Source of the DNA: Pogonophryne albipinna
Lineage: Eukaryota > Chordata > Actinopteri > Perciformes > Artedidraconidae
Direction of reading: 5' to 3'
DNA length: 64,000 bases
Assembly: GCA_028583405.1 (NCBI GenBank)
Contig: CM053256.1
Span: forward strand, 3,900,424 to 3,964,423
Shown: positions 21,526 through 33,300 of the stretch, piece by piece
How positions within the stretch are numbered: the first letter of the stretch is position 1
Layout of the letters: the number at the start of each line of letters is the position of its first letter
Notes under the pieces: generated by a model
Database searches by the model: none
Told to the model about the DNA's origin: nothing
The model's input: only the letters and a program-made list of their open reading frames with translations
Program-made: the position numbers and the translations under genes

Positions 21526-24500
21526 ATGTCTGGACGTGTCCTCGTTGGAGTTAAGCGAGTCATTGACTACGCCGTTAAGGTAATATCGTTTTGATGTCTC
21601 GACGGGCGTATTAACGTTTGAAAGACTCTTTTTATGTACTCAGTCAGTTGACTTTCTGTGTAGCTAACGTTAGCCTCCTGATACCAGCTGGCTGTGGCAC
21701 ATTATCATAGCTTAAGTAACATAACTATTGACGTTCTTGACAGATAACCTGCATAATAACAACATAATAATACCTTTTTTTTTTAATAAAGCACAGTTAA
21801 AAGGAGATTTAGCAAAGCAAATGCCGGATACAAGTCCATTTCACTACACAAAGCCAAACTAAGTGAGACAAATAAAGGTTAAATAAGACATGGAGACAGA
21901 CGACGAAAAGGCAATAGTACAAATAGTACAATGGATATAGTTAAATAATATATGTACTTTAAATAAGGGTAGTATTATGTTGTACTTTTCTCAACTAAAA
22001 ACCAAAGAAAGTAAGAAGTTTGCAGCAGTTGGAGTGACTTTTGGTTGATGCCAGAGAGGAGTTATTTGCAGCTAGATTATTGTCACCATTGTTGCAATGC
22101 ATGAGATTTTGTAGGTTAACTGAGCAGCTGTAAAGCAAATCATTTAAAAAGAATGTTACCTAATTTTAGTCTTAACAATTGGCATGTCCTTCTTAGATCA
22201 GCTTCCCCCCGTCTTAAGTCTGCAAGACAATGTTGAAGTCACATAATCATTGTAAGGTCAATATCATTTCACATTTTCAGCAAAGATACTGGCACTCAGA
22301 TTGAGCACATCATAAAATGTGTTTGCAGCTGTTTCATGCACATGTGCAGTGTCAGTGTTCAATACTCACTTCTCTCCCCTCTGCTCTCTGGTTTAAAAAT
22401 ACATTGAGTTAGGAAAGTTGCTTCTTTTTTGGGGGGGGGGAAATATGTTGAATGTATGCTGTTATGTCAGATATAAAAGTCATCTAGAATCAGCATATGA
22501 TTTGCGATGTCTCATCATTTATTGTTGTGAATTATTCATTTTTATGCTCCCACCCTTATGTTTAAAATACTTGACTAGGTCAATTTAGCTCAAATACATG
22601 TATTTGTAACTGTTATTCTGCATATGTTTATAACATAAAGTTAAATGATACAGGTTTGTTATATGGCCATACAAATATTTCTGTGTTCTTCTATGTTCAG
22701 TAGCTGTTTTCAGTGATTTTAGCCAGGTCCCTTGAATCAGTTTCTGGTACATCTTAAAGCTGAAGCCCAATGCCAATAGACACAGAACATACAAACAGCA
22801 TGCACTGTCTGGTGCTAGGGATGCATTTCGTTGACTTTTTTATGATACCGATACCACTGAACGATACTGATACTCAACCGATACATATCGTGATACTTTG
22901 AAAATGTATCATCCCACAATTACTCCCATGAAGCGCTTTACGATATAGTTAACATGTCAAATGAATATTATATTCAATTGTGGGACTTCTTGGACCTTTT
23001 AGTACTGAACAAACAATGAAAGATACATAAAAAATATGAAGAAAACCGATTATGGAATATCTTATCTTAATATCTTATCAATATCACCCGCCATCAGGTG
23101 TGCCACGTGAATAGCACATCTTGTCAATGCAAACAGACCGTTATAGCACCGTTATAATTAATGTTAAACCTGAGATTCGACTAGAGAACAAATAAATAAT
23201 AGAATAATGGTCATGAGATCTCGGCATTGCACAAACAAACAAATCTCATCTTTAAAATCAACATTTGCCTTCACTGGTGAGAGAAAACAAATCCCATCAC
23301 AGTTCATTTGTGGGACTTTTACCTTTCTAGTATTGAACAAACAATGAAAATACATAAAATATGAAGAAAAACGATTATGCAATCTAATTTATAACACCCG
23401 CCATCACGGGCCACGGACTCACTTTTAAAATAAAAAAAAAGTATCCTATATCAAGTATATTTTAAAGTATCGGATCTGATTTCGGTACGGTATACCGTAG
23501 CCACCAGTAACCGGTATTTCGGTAATACCGGATACCGGTATGCATCCCTAGTCCACACATTTTTTTCTTCCAGTTAGAGGTGGAAGAAGTTATATGGCCC
23601 GGCACAAAGGCCTGACCTTAACCAGATCAAATGCCTTCGGTATCAGTTGAAAAGTGAGCTGTTAGCTAAGCCTCATCGCCAGACCTCTCTATTGCTATTA
23701 TCACAGAATAGGATTAAAACCCTTCATGCAGATTCCTGTTCTAGCTGCAAATGAACATTCACATACTTTGTTTGAATGTCCATATACTTCTGTCCTACTA
23801 ATGAAACAGCAGACCTTTATCCAGATTCCATGTTTAATACCCTCAGGCAAATGTATTCTCTTTCATTTACCATGTCTTGCCTGTTTAGACATTGTGCTTT
23901 CTTCCTGTGTGAGTCTCTGTCTTTGTGTCTGACAGTTTGCCCCTGAATCCAGGTTATCTGGATTGTTTGTCTTCTAGCACCCCTGTAGTGACTCTGTCCT
24001 GCGGTCTTGTTCCCCTCTCAGATTCGTGTGAAGCCCGACAACAGTTGCGTGGTGACGGATGGAGTTAAGCACTCAATGAACCCCTTCTGTGAGATCGCTG
24101 TTGAGGAGGCGGTCAAGATGAAGGAGAAGAAGCTTATTAAGGAGGTTGTGGTGGTCAGCTGCGGGCCACAGCAAGCAATGGTGGGTGAGATGGAACTACT
24201 TTAGAGGAGTTATTTATAGTAGTTCCACTGTTTAATCGTTTTCTTTTGCTGGACTTCAGCTCTATCTTTCATAATGGTTTAGCCGAATCATGCTGTAGAA
24301 TGGATATCATTTCACAAGTACTAATACATTATAAACAATTAGAGGGTACTACTTTAAAATCATCATACATTTAGCATAATTAGGCAGTGTGGTTTGATTT
24401 ATTTAAAAGCTTATTTAAATGTTTAATTTCTTTGTATTTCAGTTATCTTTAGAAAAATAGGCTCATCACAATTATTGTAAATCATTTGTAAATATCACCA

Positions 24501-26681
24501 AACCAAAATGCAGTCCTATATTTGCTTATATTATACTTTTTGTAATACAGAAAAATGATTTAATGTACAGTATATAAACTGAGAATATGTATGTATATAT
24601 AATATATATATATATACAGGATTTATAGTCCACAATGTTAAGTTAGTCAGACTGTAATTAACTACTGATATTTAAAAAGTGAATGTTGCATTTATTAGAT
24701 ACATGTGAGGACCTACAGTACCATATTGTGTTTAAGTAATTGTGATTGTAATTGTGTCTGGTAACTTTTTTAATTGGGGAGCAGCACAACCTAAATATTT
24801 CAACTCTATTCAAACCAGTTCTTTCTTTTCTTTCCCCCCTCTCTTAGGAGACCATCCGTACTGCCCTTGCCATGGGAGCAGACCGTGGCATTCACGTGGA
24901 AGTGACTGGCAAAGACTATGAGAATTTGGGACCCCTGCAGGTCTCTAAGATCATGGCTGCTCTGGCCAAGAAGGAGGATGCTCTACTCGTCATCCTCGGC
25001 AAACAGGTTATTACAAAAAAAACACATCCTGCTCTCATACGGTGATGAAACCATCTACACCAGTGCTTCTCAAAGTGTGGTCCGCGGACCACTGGTGGTC
25101 CGTGAGCGCCCCCTAGTGGTCCGTGAGTATATAGGTAAAATTTCACATTTGAAATAAATTAATCTATTTAAGTTTTCCACACTCTCGCGGGAATATCTCC
25201 GCAATGGAGCGAGCATACGTTTAACTTTCAATTGCATGATATAGCCCAGCGCAACACCTTCGTCACACATGTTGCCACTTGTTTGTACCATTTTCAGGCG
25301 ATTTGTAATCTGTTCTAGAAAAACGATGTGTTTTTGGATATTTGTGGAGTTAGGTGGTCCGCGAGTGTTTTTTAATTGGTTAAGTGGTCCTTGCTATGAA
25401 AAAGTTTGAGAAACACTGATCTACACCAATGTTGTTGTAATGAAATGACTTGTGTTGCTCCTGTAGGCCATCGATGATGACTGCAATCAGACTGGTCAGA
25501 TGACAGCAGCCTTACTGGACTGGCCTCAGGTGAGTTTTAACTTAAGAACAGCCTGTTACTTGGGATTGCTCTAAATTAGATCAACACAGTTAATAATTCT
25601 TGTAATGCAGCAGTGGTGACGTCAGGCTATGCCCCTGTACAGACTGCCCTATCGAAGTAAGCGGAGACTAGTTTGAGTCGGTAAGAGCTACAGTGATCCT
25701 GCACAGATCAGCAGGTCAAAGGCTGTTTGGACAGTGGAGGGCAATTTCCACTGGCTGACCAATAGATGGAGCTCTTTGTTGATACATTATCTCTCAGTGT
25801 AAGCTTTTTGTGTGAGGCCTCAATAGGTAGATAGTCGTAATCAAATTTTAACAAGCTAATCCCCAAAGTTACCTATATTTAGATTTTTATGTCGGATATT
25901 ATTACAATTGTTACCTGACATTTTATAGTCAATTGGTTAATTCTTAAGACACATATCCCCAGGATTAGTTACAATCCAAGTGTGGCTCTCTTACACTATT
26001 TTTGTTCGCTCTTTCCAAAGCATGGTCAGAAATGTTCCTATTCCTGTTTTGGCAATAATGATTTTGTTTGTATTTAATGTTATGTATTTGTGCTTTACCT
26101 TATAATTACAGGGTACTTTTGCATCAGAATTGTCAATGGAAGGAGACAAGATTAAAGTAGTGAGAGAAATTGATGGTGGCCTGGAAACTATTAAGATCAA
26201 CACACCAGCAGTGATTACTGCAGACCTTCGACTCAACACTCCCAGATATGCCACCCTGCCCAATATCATGGTAGGTAGCCGGAAAATATGTTCAGAAATG
26301 CAGGAGGCAGAAACAAAGCCAGACATATTCTTGTTTTTAGGAATGATCTTGGTATTTTATTCAGAAACTATAAAACGCCTGGAGCTCAGTTTAGGGCTCC
26401 ACTCTATTCAGCATTCAATATTCATCATAGTTTGATTGACAGGTACTTTTTTAAAAACAAATAGTACAGAATCTGTTCTTTATCCCACTCCTGTGTTTCC
26501 CTACTTTCAGAAAGCCAAGAAGAAGAAGATAGCCAACATGAAGCCTGCAGACTTAGGGGTGGACATCACGTCACGGTTGGAGGTGTTGAGGGTGGACGAG
26601 CCTGCCCAAAGAGAGGCGGGGGTGAAGGTGGAGACGGTGGACGACCTGATTGCCAGACTGAAGGAGGCAGGGAGGATATAG
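21526..26681 (+). CDS. etfb: Electron transfer flavoprotein subunit beta
   Basis: ETF-beta pairs with ETF-alpha in the mitochondrial matrix. It carries electrons from acyl-CoA and other dehydrogenases to ETF-ubiquinone oxidoreductase. Six coding exons: 21526-21579, 24022-24180, 24848-25006, 25467-25529, 26112-26270 and 26511-26681. Every junction is phase 0 with GT-AG signals. They give 254 residues, against 255 in human. Recognisable blocks are [89 protein letters not shown] and [16 protein letters not shown]. The adenosine/AMP-binding and recognition-loop regions are intact. Intron 1 (2.4 kb) holds a degraded hAT-like repeat and intron 3 a hAT copy, so both have expanded without harming the frame. 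The 3' UTR seems to contain an intron. Confidence 0.97.
22816..23550. mobile_element. hAT-like non-autonomous element with internal direct repeats
   Basis: The ends TAGGGATGCA and TGCATCCCTA are perfect 10-bp inverted repeats, extended inward by GATACCG-type motifs. Inside, a block around 22981-23055 (GGGACTTCTTGGACC... TATGAAGAAAACCGATTAT) recurs around 23311-23380. A clean 8-bp duplication is not visible, suggesting age. It lies in etfb intron 1. Confidence 0.65.
25061..25418. mobile_element. hAT (Charlie-like) MITE in etfb intron 3
   Basis: The ends CAGTGCTTCTCAAA and TTTGAGAAACACTG form inverted repeats with one mismatch. They are flanked by the perfect 8-bp duplication ATCTACAC (25053-25060 and 25419-25426). 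The interior repeats GTGGTCCG(C/T)GAG several times at both ends. It has no coding capacity. Confidence 0.88.
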
Positions 26682-28130
26682 AGGCTTTGGGAGCATAAGC
26701 AGGGAGAACAACTTGGCAGAAGGGTGAGTTTCCCTGAATCTACCAGTGTAGAGCCTGACATAAGAACTCGATCATTATAACTTACTAAACCCATCAACAC
26801 ACATCTTCAGCAAGGATCTCAAGATTCAGTAACGAACAATTCACAATAGCTTAGAAAATGCCTTCCATGATTAATAGGTGCATTTGATGCCTTTACCTGA
26901 TGCTACCAATAAAGAGATGACAGCAAATGAGATGTTTCAATCTCCAAGCCAATGTAGAAGCTTGGATTATCGAAAAATGTGCAGATTCATTTCCCCTTAA
27001 TCAACTAAACAATGAATCAACTATTTGTCACAGCTCTTATGTCAGCAAAGGATATCAGATGGCTCTAACCATGCTTTTAGTTTTTTAGCTATGGCAAAAA
27101 ACAAAGATTCGATCATTTTGGAGAGAATCCTTCCTATCGTAACATTAAGAGTTTGTAATATTTATATCAATTTAGTGGGCACAAATCATTATTCTTAATA
27201 AACCTATATCTTCCTCTTTATTATGACTTACTTGATACATTTTCAGCTTGTGTGTGCATATGCTGTAAAGTTACCTCTGGTTTGGAAAGACACAATTATC
27301 TGCTTGGAATATTATTGTTACATCCTTTTATATCACCATCTCTTCAGCGTGAAAACCTAATTAATTTCTCTGGCAAAGACTATATTGTGTACTGTGGAAG
27401 CGGAAGCTAAGCTAATAATAAAAGATTTTAATTGCAACTCTTGTCTTGAATTACAACTATCTATCTGCATTGTCTTCTCCCCTTGCAGGACTCTGAATGA
27501 ATAACTGGACTGAATTGCACAGGCACGACCGGAGGACCAGTTTATGCATCAGTCTAATCCCTCTGTTTGAGATTGTGACTCCTGATAAATGCAGGGAGGT
27601 ACTGACGGGAGAGGAGTACTGAGAAACACGGTCTGCAGCCCACCCAGACCACCACACAAGAATGATCTTGTCTTTTATCTGCATTTTAACGTCTCATCTG
27701 TATCACAGGCTCAGAATCTGACTTAAGACAAGCTGTCTATATGCAATAATTGAACCACAGAAATGTCTATCGGAATAATTCATGCTGCTGTTTTATTACA
27801 CTACCAGAGCAATGCATTTCATCAACAGTTGCTTGACTCTGCTGTTTAATCTTGTGAATCTGTAGTCACGCATGTTATGAGGTGCAGTTTCTGTAAATGA
27901 TATTTGTAAATATGGACCCACACATGTCGAGATGATTATTCCTTTCAAGATTAGCGTCATGCCTGCTGGTGATTTGTAAAGCTTGTGTGATTGTAGCAGG
28001 GTTTCAGGATTAAGACTGTGTGCCTCAGTAAGCAAAGGAACATGGTCATGAATCTGAATTGAACCATAAGCGCCTCAATAATCTGTTGATTGTACAGAAC
28101 ATTACCATGACAATAAAGCAGCCAGTCTAT
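26682..28130 (+). other. etfb: etfb 3' UTR with probable intron and two poly(A) signals
   Basis: Forty-two bases after the stop there is a good donor (AAGG|GTGAGT at 26723/26724). A good acceptor, CCCCTTGCAG|GACTCTG, occurs near 27489. An AATAAA lies at 26908-26913 inside that intron and another (ACAATAAAGC) near 28108. Transcripts could therefore end early unspliced or late spliced. This is inferred from signals only. Confidence 0.5.
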
Positions 28131-28288
28131 TTCATATCTAAATACACCTGTGACTGTTCTTTTGTTGCACTTTTGTTGGTGTGAATTTGACGTGTATACA
28201 GGTATAAGAGATTAAATTGAGGTAACATTGTGAAGAAAGAACGATTTATGTTGGAGTGGTGAGAAAGGAGGATTTAGTGTATTCATTT

Positions 28289-28864
28289 TTAGACGGTGTT
28301 CTTGTTCATAAAACATGGTACAGTTGCAAGAAAAAGTATGTGAACCCTTTGGATTCTCCACACATAGCGTTGTGTGTTCCTTCCAAACAACTCAACTTTG
28401 GTTTCATCTGTCCACAGAATATTTTGCCAGTAGTGCTGTGGAACATCCAGGTGCTCTTTTGCAAACTTCAAATGTGCAGCAATGTTTTTTCTGGACAGCA
28501 GTGGCTTCCTCCGTGGTGTCCTCCCATGAACTCCATTCTTGTTCAGTGTTTTACGTATCGTAGATTCGTCAACAGAGATGTTAGCATGTGCCAGAGATTT
28601 CTTTAAGTCTCTAGCAGACACTCTAGGATTCTTCTTCACCTCATTGAGCATTCTGCGCTGTGCTCTTGCAGTCATCTTTACAGGACGGCCACTCCTAGGG
28701 AGAGTAGCAACAGTGCTGAACTTTCTCCATTTATAGACAATGTGTCTTACCGTGGACTGATGAACATCAAGGCTTTTAGAGATACTTTTGGAACCCTTTC
28801 CAGCTTTATGCAAGTCAACAATTCTTAATCGTAGGTCTTCTGAGAGCTCTTTTGTGCGAGGCAT
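28289..28864 (-). pseudogene. Truncated Tc1-like transposase
   Basis: The frame begins [20 protein letters not shown] and holds the paired helix-turn-helix DNA-binding region ([13 protein letters not shown], the GRPVK AT-hook-like motif, VDESTIRKTLNKNGVHGRT). The first catalytic aspartate follows in WTDETKVELFG. After RYVWRIQ it reads into the inverted repeat (RVHILFLATV) and stops outside the element. The second Asp and the Glu/Asp of the DDE triad are absent, so it cannot catalyse transposition. A DNA-binding-only product is conceivable but not supported by other evidence. Confidence 0.88.
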
Positions 28865-29239
28865 GGTTCACATCTGGCAATGCTTCTTAAGAATAGCAAA
28901 TTCAAAACTGGTGTGTATTCTTTATAGGGCAGGGCAGCTTTAACCAACACCTCCAATCTCGTCTCATTGATTGGACTCCAGGTTGGCTGACTCCTGACTC
29001 CAATTAGCTCTTGAAGAAGTCTTTAGCCGAGGGTTACTTGTTCCACCCTGCACTGTGAATGTTTACATGGTGTGTTCAATAAAAACATGAAAACATATAA
29101 TTGTTTGTGTGGTATTAGTTTAAGCAGACTGTGTTTGTCTATTGTTGTGACTTAGATGAAGATCAGAACACATTTTATGACCAACTTATGCAGAAATCCA
29201 GGTCATTCCAAAGGGTTCACATACTTTTTCTTGCAACTG
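28321..29239 (-). mobile_element. Tc1-like transposon, internally deleted
   Basis: The terminal inverted repeats start CAGTTGCAAGAAAAAGTATG and continue with TGAACCCTTTGGA. A TA dinucleotide flanks each side (28319-28320 and 29240-29241), the Tc1/mariner target duplication. A minus-strand frame from 28864 encodes the N-terminal half of a Tc1 transposase. It runs straight into the 28321 terminus, so the 3' half of the gene was lost by deletion. Confidence 0.92.
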
Positions 29240-29241
29240 TA

Positions 29242-30319
29242 AATAAATATAATTTGTCCGGAAAACGATTTCTGCAGCATGTTATGTTCAGTCATGCAGC
29301 AATACTTAGTTATCCTTTTGGTACACATATTGTTTCAGTCTTAAACAAAATCCTGCAGTAAATCCTACTTTCATAAAGGTATGATAATGTTGCTGTTGAA
29401 TCATACTGTGCTATATTGAGGGCTTTTACCTGCTAATAGTTAAAAACACCAGCAGCACAAACAGCAGACTGAACATAAAGTTAAATCACCTTCAGAAAAC
29501 TGCTCCAACAATTTAATAAAGCAATTATTTCAGGTCATTTTCATTTAAATTATTTGATTATTGTGTTAAACAATTGATAGTCTAATTTCTCATTCAGACC
29601 AAAACAACAACCTGTGTCATTCTTTTCTACATTTTTATATTTAATGGCTTTTGGTAAAAGTGACATGAAATTAAAACAGTGGGACTATTTTGAAATTAAA
29701 ATATATATATTTATTTCAAATGTGAAAGGAAGCAGGACTAAGTAGACCATTTCATTTTAAATGTCAAGGTTGTATTGCAGCTAGCCATCTTGCATTTAGG
29801 AACACTCTTATATTAAACACAACACAAAACATGGGCTGTTGATTAAAAACGGATCTTTGTACACAGAGGAGAAATAAGGTACGTATTTAGTGTAACATCG
29901 AACATATGTTAGACACTAAACAGGCTTAACGTGTTTACTTTCTCACACTGCTTTCAAATTGACTGCTGTGGTAAAGGTACCAGCACGAAGACCTTAACAT
30001 GTTTACATAGTATACTCAAACTGAACAAATAAATCATCAGTCTCTTCATGTGTCACGTTATATTAGAGTAATAATGGCTTATACAGAATTAAAGTCGGAA
30101 CTATGATGTTAAATTAGATGAGGGGCGTGGCCTCACGTGCACAATCAAGGCTTTGATTCAGCACAGGTGAGCCACTCACGCGCCCTGCAACAGCAGACCA
30201 CACACACTTTTCAGTCTCGTTGTCCAAGACACCAAGGACATTTCTTTGCTTTTCATGTGCCGAAATATAACCTTTAAATCAACTCAAAACAGACTAACAA
30301 CTTCGGCTGTTTCACTAAA
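29242..30319. other. Intergenic spacer and probable vsig10l 5' flank
   Basis: AT-rich sequence with no gene recognised. The last ~150 bases before 30320 likely contain the vsig10l promoter and 5' UTR; no clear TATA box was identified. Confidence 0.4.
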
Positions 30320-33300
30320 ATGGCGTGGCTTGGTGGATTTGGGAGATTATGCGCAGTTTTTCTGGCCATTTTTAGCTTTTCTTTTCAAGGTAAGCCTAAA
30401 ACAAAATTCCTGGTTTTAAATAGCATGTTTGCTCTGCTTGTTCCTACCTAGACTATAAGGTTGTCATTAGGAGCCACAGAGGAAATTAGCTTTAAATGGT
30501 TCTCATGTTGCTTATGTCGTTAAGGTTTCACATGATATGTGTGCTTACTTTAGTAGGAACAGACACATACCATATTCACTTTCCAGTATTTATAGCATGT
30601 AGGCCTACTGTAACATGGATTTGGAGAACGAAGAGATAAATATTTAGAATATTTCCTCCTTCTAACTGATTATACAGGTGCTTCCAGTCAGCTGGTGGTC
30701 TCTCCTGTCGGTCCTACTCTGGTGAATGCTTTAGCTGGCAGCAATGTGACTCTGGCTGTGTCCTTCACCGGGGCCGATGACCCAACTGTTACCTGGCTCA
30801 TGGGAGACTTACCTGTCGTCACATGGACTATTGGCTCTGATGTCCCCCCAGACATAGACGAAGACAGAAAGAAGGTGCTGAACATTGAGCCAAAGGGATC
30901 CCTTACCTTTGTCAATGTGCCACTTGGATATACCAGTAACTACACCTTTGAAATGACAAAATCTGGACTGGCCAAATCCGTGACTTCTTTCACTTTGGAA
31001 GTATTTGGTGAGAAACATGATTGTGTGCCGTTATGGTTTGCATTTAATGTCTGCTTAAACATTTATTAACCTGAATGTTCTACAGTCTGACACTTTCACA
31101 ATTTTTCTTTATAGACCATCTTTGATGGGATCAAACCATAGACTGTATATATATCAAACCAGCTAAAGTGGCCGCTAATGTAGGCTAGGGCCCTAAATTA
31201 GAAGAGTCCTCGCTCGGACCACACCCATTTCCTAACTAAACCTTTATTTTGAATTTAACTGCTATATTTATGGGCAGCGGGATGGTTCAATCGGCTACTT
31301 CTGGATAATGCTAAAGCAATTTCTCTGAATTCCTCCCAGCTCCAGGGCTGCTGATGGGTGGTTGTGTGATTAACCGTGTTATGTGTTCAAGTAAAACAAA
31401 AATGCACTTTGGGAGTCTTTCAGGCATTCAGAAAGTTTCACTATTTATTATCTGTACAATTCAGTCTAGTTTTTCCATCTAAATGAAATGTGCGTTGTAC
31501 TTTTGGTGCATTTTAAAGTAAAACGGGTACAACCACATTGACCTGCTCTAATTACTTCACCCAACTGTTCTTCTAAATCCTTTTCTTTTACAGAAAGAAT
31601 CCAGAGTGTGATTCTGACACAGCCTGAATTTGCCATAGAGGGACGTAAACTGTTCACCCTTCAGTACGGCATGCTGCAGGGAGTGGTCCAGCAACAGATG
31701 TGGTTATTCAATGATATAGAAATAAATTCCAACTCGCAGTACACAGTGGAGGAGAGGAGCCTTGTGATCCACGGGCCAAACCGAAGAGACACAGGACGGT
31801 ACACGGTGTTCCTGAAGAACCCCTTCAGCAGTGTGACAACTCACATAAACGTCACCGTGCTGTGTAAGATTAATAAAATGTCTTTATAGATCTGTCCCTT
31901 GATAGTATCCCCTCCTTCTCATGGGACTCCTCTTTTTATATGTGATCTGTTTATAGATGGACCAGAAAAGCCAATACTGGAGGCTCTTCCAGCTCAGCCT
32001 TTCTATTTATCAGGAGACACGCTGAGCGTTTCCTGCAAAGCTGAAGGGTTCCCACTGCCGACTGCCAAGTGGGACTTCGGTAGTCAGATTCCTGATCAAC
32101 TCAATGGAGTCTTAAATCTAACAAATGTGCAGACCAATCAAGCAGGCACTTATACGTGCACGCTGGTCAGTGAGCAGTCTATAGAAAAGCTTCAAATGAA
32201 CATCATTTTAAAAGTTTATGGTAAGTCTAAAGCATGATTTTACCTTTTTTGGTGAGCATTTGAAAGGACTGTTTCAACTTGTATCAACATTTCTGAAAAT
32301 AACAGAACTTTCTGTTTTGAATTTACATATCGCTACATTACAATCTTTTATATATATATACATACTTCACGGATAGTGTTTAATATCTTTAGTAGAGCTA
32401 TGAGATTGCAGTCTACTATCTTTGCACCTACTGCAAAAGAAGATGGCTGAAATTACAATAATTAGGACAACTTTAAGTTCCTGCAAATACATGCGCTGAC
32501 TCCGCATGCATGTCTGAATAACATCTGTTTATATGTACCCACATTTGACTGAATGCCTGGTTCATTTTAATAATGTATTTTCCTTTGGACAGAGAGACCG
32601 TCAGGCAACCCGATGTGCTCAGTGCAGTCGGTAAATAACGTCAATCTGCAGTACTACTGTATGTGGCCGGGGGGAACCCCACAGGCCGTGCTTTCTTTCC
32701 CAACACTGAGCAACACCAGCAGCGGAGTGGAGACCTTCAGCCTGACCTTCAACGCCTCGGATAACCTCAACGGGAAAACTGTCACGTGCATAGCAGACCA
32801 CCCAGTGGAACAGAATCAGTGCAGCATGACTGCAAGTAAGTCTTACGTTTTCAGATAAAGAAGCCAGTATTTGGTTCTTACAAAAATGACACTTTGTGTG
32901 TTCATTAGAGAAGGTAGTAGCCAGCCCAGAACAACATTATTTTGTTCCCCAGGTAGTCCAATGAAGTTCCTGCCTTCTGTGATGACCAGAGTTTCCTCTG
33001 ATGGCAAAATAGTGGTCACCATCGAGTGTGTGAGTAAGGCCTCGCCTGAAGCTGTGGTGTCCTGGTCCCAAGGCAGCGAGACCGTCGCCGCGGGAACAAC
33101 ATACCAGATCAGCAGCAATGCCACACAGCTCCAGATTCGGGATTACAATGTCAGCAATTTCATCCTCCAGAACTACACCTGCTCCTGCAGCAACCCACTG
33201 GGCAGCCAGAGGAGGGAAGTTCACTTACAAGGTGCAGTGTGGCTGCTGTCAAATGAAGCTGTGGTAAAACTCCAGATACTTACTGAAGTACTGTAGGACA

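Noticed and set aside
26130..26435. Separate 101-codon gene
   Set aside because: It is etfb exon 5 read through its donor site.
28256..28606. 116-codon plus-strand frame
   Set aside because: It is the antisense shadow of the Tc1-like transposase and its terminal repeat.
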